Of a DNA stretch of 64,000 nt, positions 54,494 through 62,822 are shown one piece after another. A program made the position numbers and the translations under genes. The stretch spans positions 62,001 through 126,000 of the forward strand of contig CAIXZH010000052.1 in NCBI GenBank assembly GCA_903923905.1, in the 5' to 3' direction. Numbering within the stretch: the stretch's first letter is position 1; each line of letters opens with the position of its first letter. The notes beneath the pieces are model-generated. The model saw only the letters and a program-made list of their open reading frames with translations, was not told the DNA's origin and did not search any database. Origin of the DNA: an uncultured Bacteroidia bacterium (lineage in GTDB: Bacteria; Bacteroidota; Bacteroidia; Bacteroidales; Prolixibacteraceae).

Positions 54494-57400
54494 TTTTATA
54501 ATCAACAGAAAGGTTCTGATCAGCATGCTCTTCCTGGGCTTAAGCCTGATGGGATATTTTTCGTGGAAAAATCTCTCCATGGAGCTGTTTCCCAATGCGG
54601 AACTTCCAATGCTCTACGTGCAGATCACCAGTCAGCTGGAGGTTGATCCCAAATATATGGAGAGCCAGGCGATTGTTCCCCTCGAAGGGGCAATCGGGAC
54701 ACTGCAGGGAATCCAGAACATGGAGTCCACAGCCGAGTCGCGTCAGGGTTCGATCATGGTTGAATTCAACAAGAACATCAATTTTAAATATACCTATCTT
54801 AAAGTTCAGGAAAAGGTCGACGAAATAAAGGCGACACTTCCGGAACAGTTTAAGGTGACGGTGGTTAAGGTTGACCTCAACCAGATGAATAACCAGTTCA
54901 TGCAGCTGCAGGTTCTTGGCGGAGGCGATGTTGACCGTGTGCGGAATATTACCGATCTCAAAATCAAAACCGAATTAGGGAATATAGATGGGATTGCAGG
55001 GGTGAATGTTTTTGGTGGTCATGAGAAATCGGTTGAGATCCAGCTCGATATGGATGTATGCCAGGCCTACCATATCACCGCCGCAACAATCCGGAATAAG
55101 ATCACCCAGAATTACAAGGCCAGGGCCTTTGCCGGAAATGTGTATGAGGCCAATAAAGAATATTTTGTCCAGGTCACCTCCGAATTTGATGACCTCAGTG
55201 AAATCGGAAACCTCGTGATTGCCACCGGCCCGATATTGTTGAAAGATGTGGCAAAAGTCTATTTCGGAACAAAGGAGGAGACTTCTTATTCGAGGGTCAA
55301 CGGGAAAAGTGCCGTATCGATTACCCTGGTCAATGATGCCCAATCGAACCTGATCAAGCTATCTCACAATACACTTGCGGCTATCGACAAACTTAATGAG
55401 ACCCTGGCTTCGAAGGATATCCAGATTAAGGTGCAGAATAATGCGGCCGATACCATGGAGAAAAATCTCGATCAGATAGGTGAACTTGCCTTAATCGGAG
55501 GTCTCCTGGCTATCTTGGTGCTCTGGATTTTCCTGAAGAATTTCCAGCTGGTTTCCATCATTTCACTGGCAATTCCTATCTCGGTTTTAACAGCTTTCAA
55601 TGTTTTTTACGGAGCAAATATCTCCATCAACAGCCTCACCCTGGTGGGAATGGCGCTGGCAGTAGGGATGCTGCTCGATAACAGTGTGGTTGTGCTGGAG
55701 AATATATACCGTTTGCGGGGACTAGGAAAGTCTCCGCGGGAGTCGGTCGTGCAGGGAACAACTGAAGTATGGCGCTCGGTATTTGCTTCTACCCTTTGCA
55801 CGGTTACCGTTTTTCTTCCGTTCATCTTTTCGAGTAATTTCCTGATCACCCTGATTGGAAAGAACGTGGGGGTCTCCATTATTTCGACACTCTCCATCTC
55901 CTTGCTGGTAGCGGTCCTGCTGGTTCCGATGATGGCCTTTTCATTTCTCAAGCGAAAAAACAGTAACAACCTGAGTTTTAATGTTGTTTCAACACGCAAC
56001 AAGCTGGTCCAGGCCTATGTTATGCTGATGAAATACTCGTTGCGAAAGCCGGCGCAAACGATTATCGGGGTATTGATTTTCTTCTTTGTCACGATCTTTC
56101 TCTGTCTGGCGGTGAGTATGAATACGCTTACCCAGGTAGAAACGAATGCTTTCCGGATCAGTGTTACCATGCCGGTGGGCTCCACCATTCAGGCTACGGA
56201 TAAAATAGTGGCGCAGATCGAAAGCCGGATTGATACCATTCCCGAGAAAGAAGATATTACCAGTAATATGCAGTTGGAGAGTGCAACAGTCAATGTACTG
56301 CTCAAGGAAAAATTCAAAAATATCAGGAACAGATCCATTGCCCAGATTCGGGAAGATGTTAAGCGGAGGGTTGCCAATATTCCCGGAGCGGTTATTGACA
56401 TCGCGGATGCCTCCCAAACGACCTCCGGTTCAGGAGGTGGCAGCGGTGGACGACAGAGTAACGGCGGAACCGGGAATATGATGAAATTATTGGGTATCGG
56501 TTCAAACCAGGAACGGATTCTGATCAAAGGACAGGATTTTGATGTGATGAAAAATGTCGCCGGAGACCTTCAATATTATCTCGAATCGCTTGAGTCCATG
56601 AACCAGGTGCGTGTCAGCTATTCAGACAACCGTCCGGAGGTTCACCTGCGGTTCCATCCCCTTTCGATGAATGAGAATGACATCTCTCTGACAAGCGTCC
56701 TTGGAGAACTTAACTCCTTCAGCAAGGAAACCAACACCAATATTAAGTTTAAACAGGGAACCGATGAATATGACATCATCATCAAGGAGATGCCCAAACT
56801 GGGGACCACCCTTGAACAGCAGAAGAAACCGCGAACCATCTATGATCTGCGCACCCTTCCTGTTCCAGATACAAAAGGGGGATTGCACGAGCTTCAAAGT
56901 ATCAGTGAGATTGTTTATTCCTCAGGTGCGGCTAACATAACCAGGGTTAACCGTGAAAAGCAGATCGAAGTGACCTATTCATTTGTCTCGGCAGCCCAGG
57001 ATTCAAAAGATTTGCTGACCACCTACCGGCAAGAGGTCGACAAGGTGGTTGAAAGCTATAAACTGCCAGCAGGTGTTGCAGTGCAGGTGATCCATGAAGA
57101 GGATGAACTGAAAGATTTCTACTTTCTGATCCTGGCAGCCTTCATCCTGATATTTATGATCCTGGCTTCTGTATTTGAGTCACTGACCACCCCTTTCGTG
57201 CTGATGTTCTCAATACCTCTTGCCGCAATCGGCTCTTTTGTCGCCCTGATACTTACCGGGAATACCCTCTTCAGTGCGAATACACTCATCGGGTTCATCA
57301 TCTTAATCGGCATCGTGGTCAATAACGGGATTATCCTCATCGATTATACCAATATTCTCAGGAAGCGGGGATTCCGGACTGAACGGGCATTGATTCTTGC

Positions 57401-59237
57401 GGGAATGTCACGGATTCGTCCGATCCTGATTACAGCAATCGTCACAGTAGTTGCCATGTTTCCGCTTGCAATGGGTGATAACGAGTATGTAGGGGCAATC
57501 GGTGCACCTTTTGCAATCACGGTAATCGGCGGGCTCAGCATGAGCACTTTGTTGACCCTGATTTTTATCCCTACCTTCTACTTCGGCCTTGAAAATGCGG
57601 TTCGCTGGATGAAGGGGTTGTCCGTGAGAACCAAAGCAATACAGTTAGTGATCCTGGTATCAGGCATCTATTTGATCTATATGAGAGTTGATGCCTTCCT
57701 TTGGCAGATGCTCGACCTTATCGCAATCGTCATAGTCATTCCCGGTTCCACCTGGTTTATCATGAATAGCTTACGGAAGGCCAAGGAGACGGTGATCGAT
57801 CCGAATGAACCGATCCATATCACGGTCCAAAACCTGGTAAAGATTTACGACTGGGGCAGCCGTTTCCAGCGGGAGTGGATTGGCAACCGGAATATCCGTG
57901 AACGTGCAGGCCAAATCAAGTATTACCGGCACTGGAAAGACTTCGATGACTTTGCCTGGGAACTGCCTGTCCTCGGATTCCTGTTTTACTTCACTTTCGG
58001 ATACCTGAAGAACGGACTCTACATGTTTATTCTGGCTCATGTTATATTCTTCCTGATGCTCTACCTGTGGGGACCAGTACAACAATATCTTAGTTATAAA
58101 GGTGACCGTGATCAACTGAAATGGCCCGCCAGATTATCCGAATGGGGTTACTCCTTCATTTACTGGGTAGTTCCGCTGATTTTTCTGATCCTTTTTCACC
58201 TGATCTGGAAATCAACCGGCTCTGTAATCATGATTGGTATCCTGTGGTATTTTGCCCTGACTGTCCAGATGACAGCCCATATGCTCTATGATAAAAAAGT
58301 GAATATTGAAAGGCTGCAGGGTCGCTTTGCAGGATCCAGACGGATCTTTTTCAAATTGGTTGAGCAAATGCCGGTAATTGGTCGCAAGCGCGATGCGTTT
58401 AAGGCACTCAAGGGGGTATCGCTGGAGATTGAGACCGGTATGATTGGTTTATTGGGTCCCAACGGGGCCGGTAAATCTACGATGATGCGGGTGATTTGCG
58501 GAATTTATGAGCAAAGCTATGGCAAGGTTTGGATCAATGGAATAGATACCCAGGAAAAAAGGGAAGAATTGCAGGGACTTATCGGCTACCTTCCTCAGGA
58601 ATTCGGGTCATATGAGAATATGTCGGCCTATGAGTTTCTTGATTACCAGGGTATCCTGAAGGGGTTGACTATTCCTTCAGAACGTGCAGCCCGTATTGAA
58701 TATGTACTCTCTTCAGTTCATCTGTGGGATCGGAAGGATGATAAGATCGGTGGATTTTCAGGAGGGATGAAGCAACGAATCGGAATCGCCCAGATCCTGC
58801 TTCACCTGCCACGAATCCTGGTTGTCGACGAACCTACTGCCGGCCTTGATCCGCGTGAACGAATCAGATTCAGAAATCTGCTGGTTGAATTGAGCCGTGA
58901 AAGGGTGGTTATTTTCTCGACGCATATCATCGAAGATATCTCAAGCTCGTGTAACCAGGTTGCCGTGGTCAACCGCGGACAACTTCATTATGCCGGGAAT
59001 CCTGCCAATATGGTGAAACTGGCCGATGGGCTGGTCTGGCAATACACCATTCCTGCCCGCGATTTTGATGCCTTCCCTGCAAAAGACCGGGTGGTACATC
59101 ATATGCGCGACGGCGAAAATATAAAACTGAGGTTCCTTTCTGCCGAAAAGCCATCGGAAGATGCCATTCCTGTAAAACCGGTACTCGAGGAGGCCTATCT
59201 GTGCCTGCTGAAGGGTATTAAAGTGAAGAGGGAGTGA
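54489..59237 (+). CDS. RND transporter fused to a membrane-interrupted ABC ATPase
   Basis: A 1582-residue fusion. Residues about 1-1040 are an RND pump (twelve helices; helix 4 LLDNSVVVLEN with Asp397; helix 10-11 IVVNNGIILIDYTN). Two more helices follow (about 1055-1100). Then an ABC-type first strand, ITVQNLVKIYDW (1111-1122), is cut off from the rest of the ATPase by about 180 residues containing four helices. The ATPase resumes at AFKALKGVSLEI (1303) with Walker A GPNGAGKST (1323-1331), Q-loop YLPQEF, signature FSGGM, Walker B ILVVDEPTAGLDPRER and a switch His in STHI. All ATP motifs are intact. The gene starts at GTG inside leader repeat B. The fusion couples proton- and ATP-driven families in one chain, which I know of no characterised precedent for. 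Confidence 0.9.
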   Translation: MNFIINRKVLISMLFLGLSLMGYFSWKNLSMELFPNAELPMLYVQITSQLEVDPKYMESQAIVPLEGAIGTLQGIQNMESTAESRQGSIMVEFNKNINFKYTYLKVQEKVDEIKATLPEQFKVTVVKVDLNQMNNQFMQLQVLGGGDVDRVRNITDLKIKTELGNIDGIAGVNVFGGHEKSVEIQLDMDVCQAYHITAATIRNKITQNYKARAFAGNVYEANKEYFVQVTSEFDDLSEIGNLVIATGPILLKDVAKVYFGTKEETSYSRVNGKSAVSITLVNDAQSNLIKLSHNTLAAIDKLNETLASKDIQIKVQNNAADTMEKNLDQIGELALIGGLLAILVLWIFLKNFQLVSIISLAIPISVLTAFNVFYGANISINSLTLVGMALAVGMLLDNSVVVLENIYRLRGLGKSPRESVVQGTTEVWRSVFASTLCTVTVFLPFIFSSNFLITLIGKNVGVSIISTLSISLLVAVLLVPMMAFSFLKRKNSNNLSFNVVSTRNKLVQAYVMLMKYSLRKPAQTIIGVLIFFFVTIFLCLAVSMNTLTQVETNAFRISVTMPVGSTIQATDKIVAQIESRIDTIPEKEDITSNMQLESATVNVLLKEKFKNIRNRSIAQIREDVKRRVANIPGAVIDIADASQTTSGSGGGSGGRQSNGGTGNMMKLLGIGSNQERILIKGQDFDVMKNVAGDLQYYLESLESMNQVRVSYSDNRPEVHLRFHPLSMNENDISLTSVLGELNSFSKETNTNIKFKQGTDEYDIIIKEMPKLGTTLEQQKKPRTIYDLRTLPVPDTKGGLHELQSISEIVYSSGAANITRVNREKQIEVTYSFVSAAQDSKDLLTTYRQEVDKVVESYKLPAGVAVQVIHEEDELKDFYFLILAAFILIFMILASVFESLTTPFVLMFSIPLAAIGSFVALILTGNTLFSANTLIGFIILIGIVVNNGIILIDYTNILRKRGFRTERALILAGMSRIRPILITAIVTVVAMFPLAMGDNEYVGAIGAPFAITVIGGLSMSTLLTLIFIPTFYFGLENAVRWMKGLSVRTKAIQLVILVSGIYLIYMRVDAFLWQMLDLIAIVIVIPGSTWFIMNSLRKAKETVIDPNEPIHITVQNLVKIYDWGSRFQREWIGNRNIRERAGQIKYYRHWKDFDDFAWELPVLGFLFYFTFGYLKNGLYMFILAHVIFFLMLYLWGPVQQYLSYKGDRDQLKWPARLSEWGYSFIYWVVPLIFLILFHLIWKSTGSVIMIGILWYFALTVQMTAHMLYDKKVNIERLQGRFAGSRRIFFKLVEQMPVIGRKRDAFKALKGVSLEIETGMIGLLGPNGAGKSTMMRVICGIYEQSYGKVWINGIDTQEKREELQGLIGYLPQEFGSYENMSAYEFLDYQGILKGLTIPSERAARIEYVLSSVHLWDRKDDKIGGFSGGMKQRIGIAQILLHLPRILVVDEPTAGLDPRERIRFRNLLVELSRERVVIFSTHIIEDISSSCNQVAVVNRGQLHYAGNPANMVKLADGLVWQYTIPARDFDAFPAKDRVVHHMRDGENIKLRFLSAEKPSEDAIPVKPVLEEAYLCLLKGIKVKRE

Positions 59238-59280
59238 TTTTGAAAGACTGAGTGACTTTGATGGGGTGACTTGGGGAGTG
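59234..59280 (+). repeat. Degenerate GTGACTTTGA-type repeats
   Basis: Three imperfect units beginning GTGATTTTGA, GTGACTTTGA and GTGACTTGGG lie right after the RND-ABC stop codon. They are related to the 16-bp units at 60248-60311 on the other side of the ABC permease gene. Confidence 0.5.
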
Positions 59281-59475
59281 TCCAGAAGTCTATTATTTAC
59301 CACAATGAACCCAAGGATTTGCACGAAAATGCAAAATTGAAAATGCAAAATGCAAGCTGAAAAGAGCGCTATTTTGAATACTGTCGGATCCTCCGAAAGG
59401 GCCGACGCAAAAATGTCTGGGAAGATTAGACAATGCAACCCGGGATAAAAACAAAGCAGAGAGAAATTGAATTAA

Positions 59476-60234
59476 TTGAATACTAAGATAATGGATACAT
59501 CACCGAACATATTTTCCAAACAGAGTCGCTTCTATTTCTGGACCGACCTGATTTATAAAATGGCTCGCTATAACCTCAAAATCATTTTTGCAGGCAGGTT
59601 CATCTGGTTCGTCCTTGCCGCCCTGTTGTTTTTTATTTTGCTTTCTATTAATGTTGTTTTCAATACTCCGGGGTATGACTCGGCTTCGGTATATGCCATT
59701 CTTTTCTTTCCGGGTATTCTCCTTGTTTTTTACCCGACAGTCTTTGGAATTCAAAGCGATGCCGATACCAGGATCCTGGAAATCCTCTTCGGGATTCCCG
59801 ATTACCGTTACAAAGTCTGGATGGTTCGGCTGGTGATGATCTTTTTATTGACCTGGTTTTTTCTTTACCTTTTTTGCTGGATAGGTTACTACGGGTTGAT
59901 CCCCTTCCCTGTTTTCGAGATGTCATGGCAATTGATGTTCCCGATCCTGTTCCTGGGATGTCTCGCCTTCTTAGTCTCAACGATCGTAAAAAACGGGAAC
60001 GGAACAGCGGTAGTGATGATCATTATCGGTGTCCTCCTTTTGATGTTCAGTGATGCTCTTTCCAGAACTCAATGGAATGTATTTCATAATCCTTATTCCA
60101 TTCCTGAAAAGATGAATGAGATGATCTGGGCCCAGGTTTCCCAGAAAAACCGGTTGTTTCTCTCCATATCTAGTGTCATCTTCTTTCTCGGCGGATTAAC
60201 CAACCTTCAGCGCAGAGAGAAGTTCCTGAAGTAA
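59476..60234 (+). CDS. ABC-2 type permease
   Basis: A 252-residue inner-membrane protein with six helices (first at about 38-58). It resembles the short permeases of the ABC-2/YhaP type but has no signature motif. As the gene directly after the RND-ABC fusion, and with no separate ATPase next to it, it is the likely membrane partner of the ATPase domain fused to the RND pump. It is flanked on both sides by related short repeats. Confidence 0.72.
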   Translation: MNTKIMDTSPNIFSKQSRFYFWTDLIYKMARYNLKIIFAGRFIWFVLAALLFFILLSINVVFNTPGYDSASVYAILFFPGILLVFYPTVFGIQSDADTRILEILFGIPDYRYKVWMVRLVMIFLLTWFFLYLFCWIGYYGLIPFPVFEMSWQLMFPILFLGCLAFLVSTIVKNGNGTAVVMIIIGVLLLMFSDALSRTQWNVFHNPYSIPEKMNEMIWAQVSQKNRLFLSISSVIFFLGGLTNLQRREKFLK

Positions 60235-60247
60235 CCTCTGGGAGGGA

Positions 60248-60311
60248 GAGATTTTGAGATGGAGAGACTGAGGGATGGAGAGACTTTGAGATGGAGTCAC
60301 TTTGAGATGGA
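60248..60311 (+). repeat. 16-bp tandem repeat, four units
   Basis: Units at 60248, 60264, 60280 and 60296 share the form G(A/T)(G/C)A(T/C)TTTGAGATGGA (second unit more divergent). They lie between the ABC permease and the convergent amylase gene and end near a small GGACGGAG / CTCCGTC inverted pair at about 60313-60335. Confidence 0.75.
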
Positions 60312-60364
60312 AGGACGGAGTTTTGACACTCCGTCTCATTGCCTCTAAGTCATTCCGTCATTTC

Positions 60365-61759
60365 TTATTCCCCTTCCAGAACAATATATTCCCAGGGCTC
60401 AAAATAGCAAACGCGGTTATCGGAATCGATCCGGATCCTGTTTTTATTCAAGACATTAATGTATTTGCCATCGGCCACGTTACTGGTTATATTTGACGTA
60501 ATGGGTTCTGAACTCATGTTGATCAGAACCATTACCCGGGCATTACCAGCAGTTCTCAGGAAAGAAATTACTTTACCGGGTGCTGTGTTTGGAATTTGAA
60601 CCAGTTTTCCACCATAGGGAGGGTTCCATATCGCTTGATTCCGGTGTTTCAGACCGGTCATTTTTTTATAGAATGGAACAAACCGTGTGTCGCTCCAAGT
60701 GATGGTGTCTTTGGCGAAGAAACGAAGCCGTTTGGTCATTCCTGCCTCTTGTCCGTTATAAATCAATGGCATTCCCGGAAGGGTAAAGGAGAGAACCACA
60801 CAACAGTTTTCGCCGTTGCCAAATTTCTCTTTAGCCGTGCCGTTCCATGAGTTTTCATCGTGATTGGTTATAAAATTCAGTTTGAATGCTCTTGAAGGCA
60901 GGAGTGAATCGATCCTGGACTGCAATTCAAGGATCTCACTGACTTTCTTTTTTCCCTGGGTTACATCCGCCAAGAGGTGATGCATCTCCCACCCGTAGTC
61001 GGAGTCAAATGCGATCCTGCACATTTCCGGTTTGTCTTCATTTTCGGCAAGCATATAAAGCGGTTTGACTTTTTGAAGTTCCATCCGGGCATCTTCCCAG
61101 AAATCGGTAGGGACAAGTCCGGCCATGTCGCATCTGAAACCGTCAATATCAAAATCAGTTAACCAGTATTTCATTGAACTGACCATTGTCTTGCGCATCT
61201 CCTTGTTGCCGTAATCCAGCTGGGCACAGTCAGTCCAATCAAAGGGTGTTGCAATATTTCCATTTTTATCTTTTTTATACCAGTCGGGATGTTCCGAAAT
61301 CCAGTGATTATCCCTGGCAGTATGGTTGGCAACCCAATCCAGAATTACCTTAAACCCCATTTCGTGAGCCGATTTTACCAGACTTTTAAAATCATCTGCA
61401 GTCCCGAATTCAGGATTGATCGCCTCATAATCCCGGACCGAATAATAACTTCCCAGACTGGTTTTAGCCCCTTCAGAAACTTTGCGCCCTTTCTCTCCTA
61501 TCGGGTAAATTGGCATAAACCAAAGGATATCTATACCCAACCCCTTTATCCTCGGCAGATCAGCCTCCATGGCTTTAAACGTTCCTTCAGGCGAATATTG
61601 CCGGGTGTTTATCTCGTAAATCACACTGTTCTTTACCCATTCAGGATAGGGAGTTGCCTTTGGGGCATCCTTCTTAAATAGAAAGCACCCTGAAAATAGA
61701 ACTGTAATTGAGAAAAGGAGAAAGACCTTGAATTGGTTAGTCATCATGATGTTATGCAA
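60365..61759 (-). CDS. GH13 alpha-amylase family lipoprotein
   Basis: A 464-residue glycoside hydrolase. A lipoprotein signal (TVLFSGC) follows three closely spaced Met codons, so the exact start is open. The GH13 (beta/alpha)8 regions are in order: DWVANHTARDN (region I), DGFRCDMAG with nucleophile near residue 211, the acid/base Glu near 239 (LAENED), and FITNHDEN with Asp near 301. It should hydrolyse alpha-glucans at the cell surface or in the periplasm. No sus operon lies beside it. Confidence 0.9.
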   Translation of the reverse strand: MHNIMMTNQFKVFLLFSITVLFSGCFLFKKDAPKATPYPEWVKNSVIYEINTRQYSPEGTFKAMEADLPRIKGLGIDILWFMPIYPIGEKGRKVSEGAKTSLGSYYSVRDYEAINPEFGTADDFKSLVKSAHEMGFKVILDWVANHTARDNHWISEHPDWYKKDKNGNIATPFDWTDCAQLDYGNKEMRKTMVSSMKYWLTDFDIDGFRCDMAGLVPTDFWEDARMELQKVKPLYMLAENEDKPEMCRIAFDSDYGWEMHHLLADVTQGKKKVSEILELQSRIDSLLPSRAFKLNFITNHDENSWNGTAKEKFGNGENCCVVLSFTLPGMPLIYNGQEAGMTKRLRFFAKDTITWSDTRFVPFYKKMTGLKHRNQAIWNPPYGGKLVQIPNTAPGKVISFLRTAGNARVMVLINMSSEPITSNITSNVADGKYINVLNKNRIRIDSDNRVCYFEPWEYIVLEGE

Positions 61760-61830
61760 TTTGTTTTTACTGTTTAAAAATAGGATAAATTGGAATAAAA
61801 TTGGTAATTTTAATAATAAATCAGCGTAGT

Positions 61831-62013
61831 ATGACTGATAAATTCAGAAATAAATATCGTATTTCATCATCCCGGGCTCCATGGTGGGATTATAGCCACA
61901 ATGGTGCTTCCTTTGTAACAATCGTTACCCAAGACAGTGAATGTTATTTTGGGGAAATTTTAAATATCATTCATAATCCGTCCGACTGGGAAAATGGCAG
62001 ATTTAAAATTTAA
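61831..62013 (+). pseudogene. Internally deleted REP-associated tyrosine transposase (RAYT)
   Basis: A 60-codon frame begins FRNKYRISSSRAPWWDYSHN then GASFVTIVTQDSECYFGEI, the conserved N-terminus of Y1-type REP-associated transposases, and then ends IIHNPSDWENGRFKI, which matches the C-terminal NNPxxW motif of the same family. The 120-160 residues between, with HUH and the catalytic Tyr, are missing. The frame is intact across the join, so the deletion was in phase. Its 3' end overlaps the possible upstream start of the AlkD-like gene. Confidence 0.7.
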
Positions 62014-62032
62014 ATTTACCAAGAAAAAGAAC

Positions 62033-62740
62033 ATGAGCTCTATAATCGAAATTGTCCGCCACGATTTATCTGAAAACAGAAACGAACAGCTTCAAAAAAG
62101 CACACAACACTTCTTCAGGGAGGGGGTCAAATGTTACGGAATAAAGAGCACAACTGTTGGATCCATCGGCAAGGAACATTTTAAAACCATCAAAGGATTG
62201 CCAAAAGCTGAAATCTTCGGATTGTGTGATGAATTATGGAAATCAGGTTATATCGAAGAGTCGATTATTGCATGCGACTGGTCATATAATTTGAACAAAA
62301 CATTTGAACCTTCTGATTTTAAAATATTTGAGGAATGGATAGATGGTTCGGTGAATAACTGGGCCTCCTGTGACACCTTTTGCAACCATACCGTCGGTAA
62401 ATTTATTGAGATGTATCCAAGGTATCTTACAGAATTGAAAAGGTGGACTCAATCCCAAAATCGCTGGATGCGCCGGGCTTCTGCTGTTTCTTTGATAATC
62501 CCCGGCCGCCAGGGAAAATTTTTAAAGGATATCCTTGAAATTGCTGGTCTTTTACTTTTGGATCAGGATGATATGGTACGGAAAGGGTATGGATGGATGC
62601 TGAAAGTTGCCAGTAACAAACATCAAAAGGATATTTTTGACTATGTCTTCGCAAACAAAGCCCTGATGCCCAGAACCGCACTTCGATATGCCATCGAGAA
62701 GATGCCTGCTGAATTAAAAAGTAAAGCGATGGAAAGATAA
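62033..62740 (+). CDS. AlkD-like DNA alkylation repair protein
   Basis: A 235-residue HEAT-repeat protein matching the AlkD/DNA_alkylation group: NSYPTVGSI-like KSTTVGSIGKEHFKTIKGL, LCDELWKSGYIEESIIACDW, CDTFCNHTVGKFIE, RWMRRASAVSLI and RKGYGWMLKVAS. In characterised relatives it removes bulky or positively charged N-alkylated bases. An ATG at 61994 would add 13 lysine-rich residues lying within the transposase remnant; the ATG at 62033 is preferred. Confidence 0.82.
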   Translation: MSSIIEIVRHDLSENRNEQLQKSTQHFFREGVKCYGIKSTTVGSIGKEHFKTIKGLPKAEIFGLCDELWKSGYIEESIIACDWSYNLNKTFEPSDFKIFEEWIDGSVNNWASCDTFCNHTVGKFIEMYPRYLTELKRWTQSQNRWMRRASAVSLIIPGRQGKFLKDILEIAGLLLLDQDDMVRKGYGWMLKVASNKHQKDIFDYVFANKALMPRTALRYAIEKMPAELKSKAMER

Positions 62741-62750
62741 ATTGTAATAG

Positions 62751-62800
62751 GATAGTCTCACTCAAAGTGAGGCTTTCACTATTTGACAGGTGAGACTATC
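62751..62800. terminator. Alternative hairpins between convergent genes
   Basis: An 11-bp stem GATAGTCTCAC (62751-62761) / GTGAGACTATC (62790-62800) encloses a region that can instead fold locally as AGTCTCACT / AGTGAGGCT (62754-62774). The two folds exclude each other. As the flanking genes converge here, a bidirectional terminator is the simplest reading. Confidence 0.55.
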
Positions 62801-62822
62801 ACCAATATTCAGGGACGGCAAT

